NCBI GenBank assembly: GCA_009777635.1 | Contig: WRLK01000033.1 | Coordinates: 1 to 34,998, forward strand | Direction: 5' to 3' | Length of the DNA: 34,998 nucleotides | Origin: Oscillospiraceae bacterium | Lineage (GTDB): Bacteria > Bacillota > Clostridia > Oscillospirales > Ruminococcaceae | Shown here: piece by piece, positions 9,401 to 15,635 of the stretch | Position numbering within the stretch: the first letter of the stretch is position 1 | How the letters are laid out: each line of letters starts with the position of its first letter | Notes under the pieces: generated by a model | Told to the model about the DNA's origin: nothing | Database searches by the model: none | Seen by the model: only the letters and a program-made list of their open reading frames with translations | Position numbers and translations under genes: made by a program

Positions 9401-9734
9401 TGGCATCGAGCCCCGCGGCAACCCGTCTAATTGGTTTAAGGTGAACAGCAGGGTCCACAACTACAACGGCAACATGACCGTATGCGGCGAAACCAGAAAC
9501 AAGCTAGACGGCAAGCGGATTACAGGGCGCATGATCCGCGAACAGGTATTAAACCTGCGCTCCTCCCGCTTTACGATAAAATACAACTCCGGCAGCAACG
9601 AGTTTTCAATTACTACATACGGCTACGGCCACGGCGTTGGGATGAGCCAGAACGGCGCAAACATTTACGCAAAGCAAGGATGGCGCTACAAAGAAATCCT
9701 AGCGCACTATTACCCCGGCACAACAGTGGAGTAA
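6471..9734 (+). CDS. Fusion protein: CinA-like (degenerate) - membrane helix - class B sortase - SpoIID/LytB domain
   Basis: A single 1087-residue frame runs from GTG at 6471 (GAGGAG 7 bases before). Residues 1-170 resemble the MoCF domain of CinA and about 262-410 its PncC domain. PncC landmarks are altered: AESGTSG replaces AESCTGG, and the active-site Tyr position before AKIKQLG is Glu. One hydrophobic helix (about 469-491) would anchor the protein. Residues 530-720 form a class B sortase with H598 (YGHNM), C706 (LSTCTYEF) and R714. After a linker, 822-1087 is SpoIID/LytB, with E856 in VVQLEVGSN matching the catalytic Glu of SpoIID lytic transglycosylases and the YGYGHGVGMSQNGA signature at 1050-1063. 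A possible internal start at V467 (GTG 7869) could make a sortase-SpoIID form alone. It follows thiI by 30 bases and is ended by a strong terminator. I know of no protein with this layout; no sortase substrate gene is in the window. Confidence 0.88.
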   Translation: MIAEIVLIPEGLGLDAAKASAQYVARGLSFIGLKVREHISVCPDSGQFQQAVKTALLRSNVLVTIGGMGLDSGFMAKTVLSQGLKLPLVENPEALLGIREFCRKTGNPFLKTDSALAMLPRGAAVFPGNYSKLPGCAISSAKQHIIMLPETQAEIAPMFNKSVTPYLGGKPSVTITRMMRTYGVSESGVANQLIDLMDSSNPAVTLQRDGNEVLVRVAAHAETSQQAAALCTPVLQSIADRLGDSAYGLDVDSIQSAVVLKLRKKALDLAVAESGTSGMLGRMISETPGGYEFLRYATAPETLDAKIKQLGIPKKPLKKSGNVSEYAAVAAADAVREMSGATFGVSVLANTGGDTRRDCPVGVVYVAVCDANNVFVKKLIIGEGKSGSDVIVDAALSRALNMTRLMIDYHPETYPAAIPLDAALSGESVTNDLVDFENIEIDDTPPEKQKGSGRFLIHKTDKRGVKVRKFIFFLAFLVFLGSGGYVGFHYYSGYAARKQAEDLQNMFLYGEMGDVTVSPDFPRGYSLKFAGLWNVNPEVVAFISIPDTGVAYPIVQAADNDYYLRRDFYGGSNQYGIPFMDFRVDVKKPSDNIVVYGHNMKDGQIFGELIQYNPKTGNQDAALGYYRENPLIDFTTVYSDGQYKIFSVFITNAYEAQGPVFAYQDFIDASSGEDFDRFVNELKKRSMINTTVDIRQGDELLTLSTCTYEFQDARLVIAARAVRRGESPDVDVMGAGINPAPLMPDIWYQLFGGSKPIGETTPEIAAETASASGLLEIADSVTPLSAGFDLNSLDLGGSGIHAMRNAPALTELKLPRISSEDPYENRVGFRIEARESGKSKILTDELDIISRVVQLEVGSNFETEAIKAQAVAAYTFIAHANAGGNIPQVAMAPKADKRIIGIVSEVLGEMIFYDGRIAFTPYYATSAGNTTSSKAVWGGAYPYLVPVDSSVCKQAPNYKVTVTMSRREVEKRISDNLGIEPRGNPSNWFKVNSRVHNYNGNMTVCGETRNKLDGKRITGRMIREQVLNLRSSRFTIKYNSGSNEFSITTYGYGHGVGMSQNGANIYAKQGWRYKEILAHYYPGTTVE
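7858..7871 (+). promoter_or_regulatory. Possible internal ribosome binding site and GTG start for the sortase-SpoIID part
   Basis: GGGGAG at 7858-7863 lies 5 bases before an in-frame GTG (7869-7871, codon 467). The peptide from there starts VRKFIFFLAFLVFLG, a typical sortase signal-anchor. This may let the cell make a 621-residue sortase-SpoIID protein separate from the CinA-like half. It could also be a relic of two once separate genes joined by loss of a stop codon. Confidence 0.4.
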
Positions 9735-9738
9735 AATT

Positions 9739-9775
9739 ACCGGCAGCTACACAATTATGTGTAACTGCCGGTTTT
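9739..9775. terminator. Bidirectional intrinsic terminator
   Basis: ACCGGCAG (9739-9746) pairs with CTGCCGGT (9765-9772), with an inner TACACA/TGTGTA stem and an ATTA loop. T-runs flank both sides: TTTT on the plus strand, and AAAA just left, which reads as T on the minus strand. It ends the fusion gene from the left and the lipoprotein gene from the right. Confidence 0.85.
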
Positions 9776-9786
9776 GATTCTGCCTT

Positions 9787-10866
9787 CTACGCTTCGGGGA
9801 ATTTTATATTTCCGGGCTTGTAACGGTTCAGCGCCGTAACATTTTCCTCAAGCACGATCTCATTTCCCCATTCCTTGAGCTTTGCTTCGTACGCATCCGT
9901 TTTCATTTCAATCAGTATCATATATCTTTGAGATTCGAAAAGCTCCGGGTCTTCAAAAACGTCGCGGCCTTTGTAAACGAATATATATCCCATTGACTCA
10001 AACTGCCCGACTTCGCCCGGATTTACGTTTATAATCGCGTCGACAAACTCTTCGCCGTATTCCTGCCTGTCATTGCCGGAAACCAGAACGCTGATTTCCT
10101 CTTTCGTGGGCGTCGGCAAGGGCTCTTCAGAGCTTGAAAGCTCTGTATTCCACTCGTGCATCAGTATTTCCATCGCTTCGCCCTCTTCGGCGCGCTTTTG
10201 AAACCTGTCAGCGTTTGCCTTGGCTTCCTCCCGCAGCTCCGCCAAAGAACGCGTTTCGCCTTCCGGAACAAGGTACGGAATCGAAACGGGAAGAAGCTCG
10301 GCGTACCCGTAATTCTCATTAAAATAATCTTTTAGCCCGCTTTCCGGTACGGCAAACTCGCCGCCCTCCTCATAGAGCGTCCTGAACAGCTTGCTTCTTT
10401 TTCGCGCGAACGCGTATAGCTGCCGCAGGGATTCGTCAGACACTCCGCTTTTGCTGTAAAAATCCCCGTTTTGTGATTTCGCCGATGAAATGGAATTTTC
10501 AATAAACGCGTTGTCGCTTTCATCAAGGGTAAGGCTAAGCGACGCGAATCTGCGGTTAACCGCAATCAATTCACGCGAAAAATCTTTAGCGGCGTCGTTT
10601 ATCCAAATATCGGCCTGCTTGCCATCCACCGTCGTTTTCAAAAACGCTTTCTGATCCGGCATGACAAATTCCGTGTTGTTTTCATTTTCTTCCGCCAGCT
10701 TCGCCATGGCCTCGGAAAAACCGTTAATCTGCCCGATAATGTACATTCCCGCCGAAATGACGTCTTCGCCGCTTCTAAACACCCAGCTGGTATCGCCGCC
10801 GCATCCCGCGGATATCATCATCAGGACGGCCAGCAGAAATGCCGTCCCCCTTTTCATTGCTTTCAT
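9787..10866 (-). CDS. PrsA/SurA-like lipoprotein (peptidyl-prolyl isomerase-type foldase, diverged)
   Basis: The 359-residue product has a lipoprotein signal peptide: MKAMKR, a hydrophobic core and a lipobox ending SAG-C22. It should be anchored on the outer face of the membrane. The N-terminal half is helical and SurA/PrsA-like. The later segment with VNPGEVGQFESMGYIFVYKG (about residues 276-295) resembles the end of a parvulin domain, but the domain is weak and may not be catalytic. The start at 10866 has GGAGGTT at 10875-10881 (spacing 8); the second ATG at 10857 is too far from it. It likely helps fold secreted or wall proteins. The neighbouring sortase-SpoIID gene is convergent, so no operon link exists. 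Confidence 0.7.
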   Translation of the reverse strand: MKAMKRGTAFLLAVLMMISAGCGGDTSWVFRSGEDVISAGMYIIGQINGFSEAMAKLAEENENNTEFVMPDQKAFLKTTVDGKQADIWINDAAKDFSRELIAVNRRFASLSLTLDESDNAFIENSISSAKSQNGDFYSKSGVSDESLRQLYAFARKRSKLFRTLYEEGGEFAVPESGLKDYFNENYGYAELLPVSIPYLVPEGETRSLAELREEAKANADRFQKRAEEGEAMEILMHEWNTELSSSEEPLPTPTKEEISVLVSGNDRQEYGEEFVDAIINVNPGEVGQFESMGYIFVYKGRDVFEDPELFESQRYMILIEMKTDAYEAKLKEWGNEIVLEENVTALNRYKPGNIKFPEA

Positions 10867-10917
10867 CGATTAGAAACCTCCGTTGTATTTAAGTCCTGTT
10901 TTTACCAAACAAAACAT

Positions 10918-10946
10918 AGTATACCCTGCAAATTGCGTTTTGTCCA
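10918..10946 (-). promoter_or_regulatory. Predicted promoter of the PrsA-like lipoprotein gene
   Basis: On the minus strand TGGACA (10946-10941) and TATACT (10923-10918) are separated by 17 bases. Transcription would start near 10911, about 45 bases before the start codon. Confidence 0.55.
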
Positions 10947-10967
10947 TAGCGATATGTTCTATAAGCC

Positions 10968-11003
10968 AAAACCGCCGGCGGCTTTGCGCCGCCGACGGTT
11001 TTT
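10968..11003. terminator. Strong GC hairpin terminator, likely bidirectional
   Basis: ACCG (10971-10974) and CGGCGGC (10976-10982) pair with GCCGCCG (10988-10994) and CGGT (10996-10999) around a TTTGC loop. A T-run follows on the plus strand (10999-11003) and an A-run precedes (10968-10971), giving Ts on the minus strand. It would end the minus-strand transcript of the 74-residue protein gene and insulate the lipoprotein promoter. Confidence 0.8.
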
Positions 11004-11020
11004 GATACGCTGAACGTCCG

Positions 11021-11245
11021 TTAGATTTTATTCTCGCCCAGATCATGAACCGCTTGTGCAAGGCGCGTTTTCGCTTCGTCCCCGGTTTTAGACGCCTGAA
11101 TGTGCGCTATCATCTTGCTTTTCTCCATGTTTGTCATTTTGCCGAAGGCCTTCATCGCTTTCGGGTTTTGAGCAAGCTGCATTCCAAGGCCCAGCGGCAG
11201 GTCGGGGCCGTCGGGGTTATGCCCTGTTCCGATAAAATTTGACAT
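11021..11245 (-). CDS. Small conserved protein, weakly like the C-terminal part of YdeI/OmdA-type proteins
   Basis: The product is 74 residues, starting MSNFIGTGHNPDGPDLPLGLG and continuing into a helical, lysine-rich half with a pattern NMEKSKMIAHIQASKTGDEAKTR. That second half weakly recalls the short C-terminal domain of YdeI/OmdA-associated (bacteriocin-protection) proteins, where a helix pair ends in a TR-rich motif. No signal peptide or membrane segment is seen. GAGGAG lies just upstream of the ATG, and a strong terminator follows. It is downstream of the Moco operon and the dehydrogenase remnant on the same strand and could share their transcript. Function is unknown. Confidence 0.65.
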   Translation of the reverse strand: MSNFIGTGHNPDGPDLPLGLGMQLAQNPKAMKAFGKMTNMEKSKMIAHIQASKTGDEAKTRLAQAVHDLGENKI

Positions 11246-11247
11246 AT

Positions 11248-11466
11248 CTATTCTCCTCGTATTTTATAGTTTGCCAAATTATTATTTGCAGAAAACTCTG
11301 AAATATAAAAAGGATTGTTTACAGAAATCTTAAGCAGCCTGCGCCTCGCTTCTTTCGAAGCCCACGCGATATGCGGGGTGATCCCAAAAGCAGAAATCGG
11401 CGCTGTTTTCCCATCGGCCCGCGTGCACGGCTTCGCTGTGGCTTCCCGCGTGGTGGCAGATTTCAT
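11248..11466 (-). pseudogene. Remnant of a D-2-hydroxyacid dehydrogenase (C-terminal end)
   Basis: The 72-codon frame starts at an ATG (11466) with GGAGGAG 8 bases before it, 15 bases after the mogA stop. Residues 27-51 contain FGITPHIAWASKEARRRLLKI, closely like the C-terminal catalytic-histidine segment of NAD-dependent D-2-hydroxyacid dehydrogenases (H32 would be the catalytic His). Those enzymes are about 310-330 residues, so nearly all of the NAD-binding and substrate domains are gone. The first 26 and last 20 residues are not recognisable. It is most likely a deletion remnant that happens to keep a ribosome binding site. A translated small protein of new function is possible but unsupported. 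Confidence 0.55.
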
Positions 11467-11481
11467 ACAAAAAACTCCTCC

Positions 11482-11988
11482 TTACCTTGCGCATTCGCCG
11501 TCCCGCCCCGTCAGGATATCCAAGCCGTGGGCGAGCTCGCTTATGATATACGCAAGGCTTTCGCGCACGGCCTTCGGACTGCCCGGCAGGTTTATAATCA
11601 ATGTTTTTTTGCGCACCGCCGAAACGCCGCGGCTTAACATCGCGCGCTTTGTTATGCTCATGCTGTTTTGCCGGATGGCCTCGGCTATCCCCGGAACAAG
11701 CCGCTCGGCTATCGCGATTGTCGCCTCCGGCATACAGTCGCGGGGCGACAGCCCCGTGCCCCCGGTCGTGAGCAGCAGGTCAATTTGTCCGCCGTCGCAC
11801 AGACGCTTCATTTCATTTTCCAGCAAATCCCGTTCATCGGGGAGTACGCTGTAGCTTTCAGTTATGTACCCGTTTTCCTTTGCTATTTCCATGATGGTTT
11901 TGCCGCTTATGTCCTCGCGCTCGCCTTTTGACCCTTTGTCGCTCGCCGTGATAATACCGACGCGGTACTGTTTTCTATCCTCACTCAT
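11482..11988 (-). CDS. mogA: Molybdopterin adenylyltransferase (MogA/MoaB family)
   Basis: This protein adenylylates molybdopterin before molybdenum insertion. The 168-residue product from MSEDRKQY has the MoCF fold motifs TASDKGS near the start and TTGGTGLSPRD with PEAT in the middle, then LPGSPKAV near the end. The ATG at 11988 overlaps the MOSC gene stop by 8 bases, so translation is coupled. A further in-frame ATG at 12000 exists, but the shorter form fits the family. It is the fourth gene of moaC - moaA - MOSC - mogA. MogA and MoaB types cannot be separated safely by eye. Confidence 0.88.
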   Translation of the reverse strand: MSEDRKQYRVGIITASDKGSKGEREDISGKTIMEIAKENGYITESYSVLPDERDLLENEMKRLCDGGQIDLLLTTGGTGLSPRDCMPEATIAIAERLVPGIAEAIRQNSMSITKRAMLSRGVSAVRKKTLIINLPGSPKAVRESLAYIISELAHGLDILTGRDGECAR

Positions 11989-12409
11989 AGAAAATCTCAT
12001 CCCCCGTTTCGATGACGCCGCCTTTCAGCACCTTTGCAAACACGCCCTCGCGCGGCATGATGCAGTCGCCCATGCGCCTATAAATCTGGCATGGAGCCGT
12101 GCATTCCTTGCCAATCTGGGTCATTTCCATGACGGCGCCGCCCGCGCGCAGGATCGTCCCGACCGGCAGCGTTTTAAAGTCAATGCCCGATACGACAAGG
12201 TTTTCGCCGAACGCACCGTGCTCAATCTGCGCCCCTTTCGAGATGAACTCCTCGATTTTTTCTTTAGAAATCAGGCTCACCTGCCTGTGGCCAACCCCTG
12301 CGTGGGCGTCGCCCTTTATGCCGTGCCCTGCCACAAGCTCGGCTTTGTCTATGCGGCTTTTCGGCGTGCCCTTTTCGCGGCTTATGCATATAGCCGTTAT
12401 CTTTCCCAT
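11981..12409 (-). CDS. MOSC domain protein (molybdenum cofactor sulfurase C-terminal-like)
   Basis: The product is a 142-residue stand-alone MOSC domain. It contains GHGIKGDAHAG near residue 30, RQVSLIS, the GAFGENLVVSG motif near 66-76 and the conserved cysteine in KECTAPCQIY near residue 102. Stand-alone MOSC proteins are thought to carry sulfur or bind Moco for delivery to enzymes. GGAGG lies immediately upstream, the moaA stop is 2 bases before the start, and mogA overlaps its end. In many Clostridia MOSC and MogA are fused into one protein; here they are two overlapping genes. Confidence 0.9.
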   Translation of the reverse strand: MGKITAICISREKGTPKSRIDKAELVAGHGIKGDAHAGVGHRQVSLISKEKIEEFISKGAQIEHGAFGENLVVSGIDFKTLPVGTILRAGGAVMEMTQIGKECTAPCQIYRRMGDCIMPREGVFAKVLKGGVIETGDEIFYE

Positions 12410-12411
12410 TT

Positions 12412-13383
12412 TTATCCTCCCGTCCTGAACATTCCCTCGTGCCGGTTGTCTTCCTTATCGCTTGAAAACTCGTGCCCCCGCGGTTTTCCGGTTACAAACC
12501 CTACAATCTTTTTGGCTATTTCCTCGTCGCTTTCGCCGCCGCGGAGCATCGTCTTCACTTGGAGGCCACCCTCATGAGCAAGGCACGGCTTGAGCAAGCC
12601 GTGGGAGGTAAGGCGCAGCCGGTTACAGCTTTTGCAGAAATCACAGCTTACGGCGCTGATGAAGCCAATCTTACCGCGAAAGCCGGAAAGCTTGTAATAT
12701 ACGGCGGGTCCGTTGCCCAACCGGCCTGAAAACGGGATAAGCTCACCGTATTCCCTCATAAGCATCCGCTTTATTTCATCCGCGGGGATTACATGGTACA
12801 TCCCGGCGTCACCGAGGGGCATCAGCTCGATAAACCGCACGGCAATATCTTTATCCCGCGCGAGAGCCGCAACGCTTAAAATTTCGCCGCCGTTAAACTC
12901 CCTCACCGGAACACAGTTTACCTTTACAGGCAGGCCAAGCTTTGCTGCGCGGCCGACGGCAAGAAGCGCGCCGTGCGGCTCGCCGCCGCGCGTGATGCGG
13001 CTAAACACGGCGGGATTAACCGCGTCAAGGCTTACGTTAACGCCGTCAAGCCCCGCGCTTATCAAATCGTCAAGATGCTCTGGGAGCAGCGTGCCGTTAC
13101 ATGTAAGCGTAACCTGCTCGATTCCCGGTATTTGCTTTAATTCTCCAATAAATTTCGTGACGCCGCGCCGGACAAGAGGCTCGCCGCCCGTCACCTTCAC
13201 CTTGCCGATACCCTGCCCCGCCAATATTCGGCACAGACGCAAAATCTCCTCAAAGCGCAAAATCTCCCCGTGATGGATGAAATCCACGCCGTCTTCAGGC
13301 ATACAGTAAACGCACCGCAAATTGCACCGGTCGGTGACCGACACCCTGAGATAATCGATAGTCCTGCCAAAATTATCAGTCAT
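12412..13383 (-). CDS. moaA: GTP 3',8-cyclase (MoaA), radical SAM
   Basis: MoaA performs the first step of molybdopterin synthesis, radical cyclisation of GTP. The 323-residue product has the N-terminal cluster C20, C24, C27 in DRCNLRCVYCMPE, TGGEPL near 65-70 and the C-terminal cluster CxxCx13C (C250, C253, C267) that binds GTP. It ends in TGG, the functional diglycine tail of the family. The start follows the moaC stop closely. It works with MoaC, which uses its product. Confidence 0.96.
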   Translation of the reverse strand: MTDNFGRTIDYLRVSVTDRCNLRCVYCMPEDGVDFIHHGEILRFEEILRLCRILAGQGIGKVKVTGGEPLVRRGVTKFIGELKQIPGIEQVTLTCNGTLLPEHLDDLISAGLDGVNVSLDAVNPAVFSRITRGGEPHGALLAVGRAAKLGLPVKVNCVPVREFNGGEILSVAALARDKDIAVRFIELMPLGDAGMYHVIPADEIKRMLMREYGELIPFSGRLGNGPAVYYKLSGFRGKIGFISAVSCDFCKSCNRLRLTSHGLLKPCLAHEGGLQVKTMLRGGESDEEIAKKIVGFVTGKPRGHEFSSDKEDNRHEGMFRTGG

Positions 13384-13386
13384 TTT

Positions 13387-13869
13387 TTATTCCCCGCGCA
13401 CAAAACGTCCGCTTTTCCCGCCGGATTTTTCAAGCAGCCGCACATCGCCGATCACCATTTCGCGGTCAACCGCCTTACACATGTCGTAAATCGTAAGAAG
13501 AGCCGTTGTCGCGCCTGTCAGAGCCTCCATCTCGGCGCCGGTTTTACCGGACGTCTTAACCGTGCAGGAGGCTTCGATTTTACGCTCGTTTGGAATCTGT
13601 TCAAAGTCGATATTGCATTTTTCAATCAAAAGCGGGTGGCACATGGGGATAAGCTCCGAGGTTTTCTTCGCGGCCATGATCCCTGCGATTCGCGCCGTGC
13701 CGAGCACGTCGCCTTTTTTGGCCGAGCCGCTTGTTACAGCCTGAAACGCCTGCGCATTCATTGTTATAAAGCCTTTCGCGACGGCTGCGCGCGCCGTTAC
13801 AGCTTTACCCGAAACATCGACCATCACGGCGTTGCCGCTGTCGTCAAAATGCGAAAAAGCCTGTCCCAT
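13387..13869 (-). CDS. moaC: Cyclic pyranopterin monophosphate synthase (MoaC)
   Basis: MoaC converts 3',8-cyclo-GTP to cyclic pyranopterin monophosphate. The 160-residue protein from MGQAFSHF has [14 protein letters not shown], the [10 protein letters not shown] motif with its active-site histidine, and the [20 protein letters not shown] helix near residues 105-125. The ATG at 13869 has a GGGGGA stretch 7 bases upstream. A TTG five codons earlier is possible but its ribosome binding site is adjacent. It is the first gene of the operon, 18 bases after the predicted transcription start, so there is no room for a Moco riboswitch. MoaD, MoaE and MoeA genes are not in the window. Confidence 0.95.
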   Translation of the reverse strand: MGQAFSHFDDSGNAVMVDVSGKAVTARAAVAKGFITMNAQAFQAVTSGSAKKGDVLGTARIAGIMAAKKTSELIPMCHPLLIEKCNIDFEQIPNERKIEASCTVKTSGKTGAEMEALTGATTALLTIYDMCKAVDREMVIGDVRLLEKSGGKSGRFVRGE

Positions 13870-13893
13870 TCCCGGTTCCCCCAATCCTTTTCC

Positions 13894-13922
13894 ATCGTAC
13901 TATTTTTTGGGGCGCAAGTCAA
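13894..13922 (-). promoter_or_regulatory. Predicted promoter of the moaC-moaA-MOSC-mogA operon
   Basis: On the minus strand TTGACT (13922-13917) and TACGAT (13899-13894) are 17 bases apart. The -35 box overlaps the stop codon of the upstream DUF6062-type gene. The predicted leader is under 25 bases. Confidence 0.65.
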
Positions 13923-14599
13923 CGCTCCTGTGTCCGCGTAAGGTACATAACCGCGTTTTCGATCGCCGCCGCCGTTTTTTCATCGGGCGCCTCTCCCGCG
14001 CTCCTGTAGTCATACAAATTACAAAACGCGTCGATATCGCTTTTTAGCTCCTTGATCCGCTTTGCCGCAAGAGCTGTCGTGATCTTTAGAAAAGCGTCCA
14101 GTTCGGCGCCTTTGAGCTTTTTTCTCGCGACTTCGGTAACTTTTTTGTAATCGGGATAGCAGATATACTCCTGCCTGGCGTAAAGGCTTTTAAATTCGCT
14201 TTCCTTAGCCCACACGACTGCCGCGTTTCCGATTACGCGCTTATATTCGCGGTCTATATTTTCGCAGATAACGCAGTTGTCGCGCTTTGGGTTGTCCTCT
14301 TTTTTAAACGAAAAGCCGCGCCCCTTGCCTTTATATATATCGTCAAGCAGCCACTCAAGCCGCGTTTGCAGCATCAGCGCCACGGAAAGCCTGTTCTTTT
14401 GCAGGATTGTCATATTATAATGATTTCTGCAAAATCCTTTTTCATTTGCATTTATGCGAACGTCCGGCTCCATCATGGCAGGGCCTGTGATATATTCCAC
14501 CAAATGCTGCTCCAGCCGCGAATAAATCCTGCAAAACGGACATCCCTCGTATACTTCAAAGGCCTCGCTTATCGGTATGCTATAGATACTTTCCTTCAT
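13919..14599 (-). CDS. DUF6062-type cytoplasmic protein with CxxC motifs
   Basis: The 226-residue product starts MKESIYSIPISEAF, as in proteins of the DUF6062 family found in Clostridia. It carries CPFC at 20-23, a FCRNH motif (C57, H60) and CVIC at 109-112, an arrangement suited to binding a metal ion or cluster. The rest is helical, with no membrane segment. The start at 14599 is preceded by AAAGGGA; 21 further in-frame codons upstream lack a binding site. It is divergent from coaX. Its stop codon is used as part of the moa promoter, so it is probably a separate transcript that may read into the moa genes. Function is unknown. Confidence 0.7.
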   Translation of the reverse strand: MKESIYSIPISEAFEVYEGCPFCRIYSRLEQHLVEYITGPAMMEPDVRINANEKGFCRNHYNMTILQKNRLSVALMLQTRLEWLLDDIYKGKGRGFSFKKEDNPKRDNCVICENIDREYKRVIGNAAVVWAKESEFKSLYARQEYICYPDYKKVTEVARKKLKGAELDAFLKITTALAAKRIKELKSDIDAFCNLYDYRSAGEAPDEKTAAAIENAVMYLTRTQER

Positions 14600-14628
14600 C
14601 GCGCCATCCCTTTCGCATATTCTAATAT

Positions 14629-14657
14629 TTGCAATCAATTGCTTTTTATTGTATAAT
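14629..14657 (+). promoter_or_regulatory. Predicted promoter of coaX
   Basis: TTGCAA (14629-14634) and a perfect TATAAT (14652-14657) are separated by 17 bases. Transcription would start near 14664, about 23 bases before the GTG start. Confidence 0.7.
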
Positions 14658-14686
14658 ACCATACAAACATATAAAGGGGCAACAGC

Positions 14687-15466
14687 GTGATACTAACGGT
14701 TGACGTCGGAAATACCAATATTAAATTCGGCGCGTGGGATAAAGACGAGCTTGTTTTTATTTCGCGCCTGCAAACGAACACGCTCAAAACGCGCGACGAA
14801 TACGCCATAAATTTAGTCGATATGTTAAAGCTTAAGGCCTTTAATTCCTCACAGTTTGACGGCGCTATCATCTCAAGCGTAGTACCGCCGCTGTCAATGG
14901 CGCTTTTAGAGGCTGTCCGCGATGTGATACAGACAAAGCGCATCTTTTTAGTATCGCCGAAACTCAAAACCGGGATGAAGGTCAAGCTCGATTCCCCCGA
15001 TACGCTCGGCTCCGATATGGTCTGCTGCGCGGTATCGGCAGCAGAAAAATATACGATGCCGTGCATAATTATCGGCATGGGTACGGCAACCACCATCTTC
15101 GCGCTTGACAAGGACGGGTTTTTCCTCGGCGGAAGCCTTGCCCCCGGCGTTGTCATCTCGCTTGAGGCTTTGGCGTCAAAGACGGCGCAATTGCCGCATA
15201 TCAGCCTTGACTCTCCCGCCGGCGTCATCGGCACAAACACGGTGGATTGCATGAAATCGGGCGCCGTATACGGCGCCGCCTCTATGCTTGACGGGATGAT
15301 CAGGCGCATCAAAAAAGAGATTGGCGCCCCTGACGCCTCCGTCGTCGCAAGCGGCGGGATTACCCCTTTTGTTATCCCTTATTGTGAGGAGCCCGTCACG
15401 TTTGACGATTCCCTGGTCCTAAAGGGGCTTAAGCTTATTTACGACATGAACTGGCAGGATTTTTAG
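14687..15466 (+). CDS. coaX: Type III pantothenate kinase
   Basis: CoaX phosphorylates pantothenate, the first step of coenzyme A synthesis, and is not feedback-inhibited like CoaA. The 259-residue product begins with the ASKHA phosphate-binding motif DVGNTNIKFG (5-14). GSDMVCCAVSA with the catalytic Asp is near residues 104-114, IIGMGTATT near 126-134 and GGSLAPGV near 145-152. The start is GTG at 14687 with AAAGGGG upstream. The next gene encodes an ECF transporter S component, suggesting uptake and phosphorylation of the same vitamin. The stop codon lies at the edge of a palindromic repeat. Confidence 0.95.
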   Translation: MILTVDVGNTNIKFGAWDKDELVFISRLQTNTLKTRDEYAINLVDMLKLKAFNSSQFDGAIISSVVPPLSMALLEAVRDVIQTKRIFLVSPKLKTGMKVKLDSPDTLGSDMVCCAVSAAEKYTMPCIIIGMGTATTIFALDKDGFFLGGSLAPGVVISLEALASKTAQLPHISLDSPAGVIGTNTVDCMKSGAVYGAASMLDGMIRRIKKEIGAPDASVVASGGITPFVIPYCEEPVTFDDSLVLKGLKLIYDMNWQDF

Positions 15467-15614
15467 AGCTTGTTTTTATAAAGCGAAACTGTTGAATTTT
15501 TCGCAGATTAAGGAAAAAAGCCGCCGCCTTGGTGACGCAAGGCGAGAATTTTTGACGCAGAGATGCGGGAAAATATCCGCAAATACGGCAGTTGAGCCTA
15601 TAGAAACAAGTTCT
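15465..15614. repeat. Foldback intergenic repeat, copy 1 (inverted orientation)
   Basis: The ends AGAGCTTGTTTTTATA (15465-15480) and the reverse complement of 15599-15614 (AGAACTTGTTTCTATA) match at 14 of 16 positions. The left end covers the last bases of the coaX stop codon. The inner part, read on the minus strand, resembles the cores of the repeats at 25035-25198 and after 34870 (CGCAT..TGCGTC followed by AAAATTCT). No coding frame is evident. Confidence 0.65.
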
Positions 15615-15635
15615 TCATTATTGGAGGTATAATAA

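Noticed and set aside
12713-13273. Long plus-strand frame opposite moaA (also 11864-12577, 13270-13941 and the minus-strand frame 14635-15312 opposite coaX)
   Set aside because: They lie opposite well-recognised genes and have no family features or binding sites; they are shadows of codon bias on the other strand.
13870-13900. Moco riboswitch before moaC
   Set aside because: The predicted leader is under 25 bases, too short for the known structured RNA.
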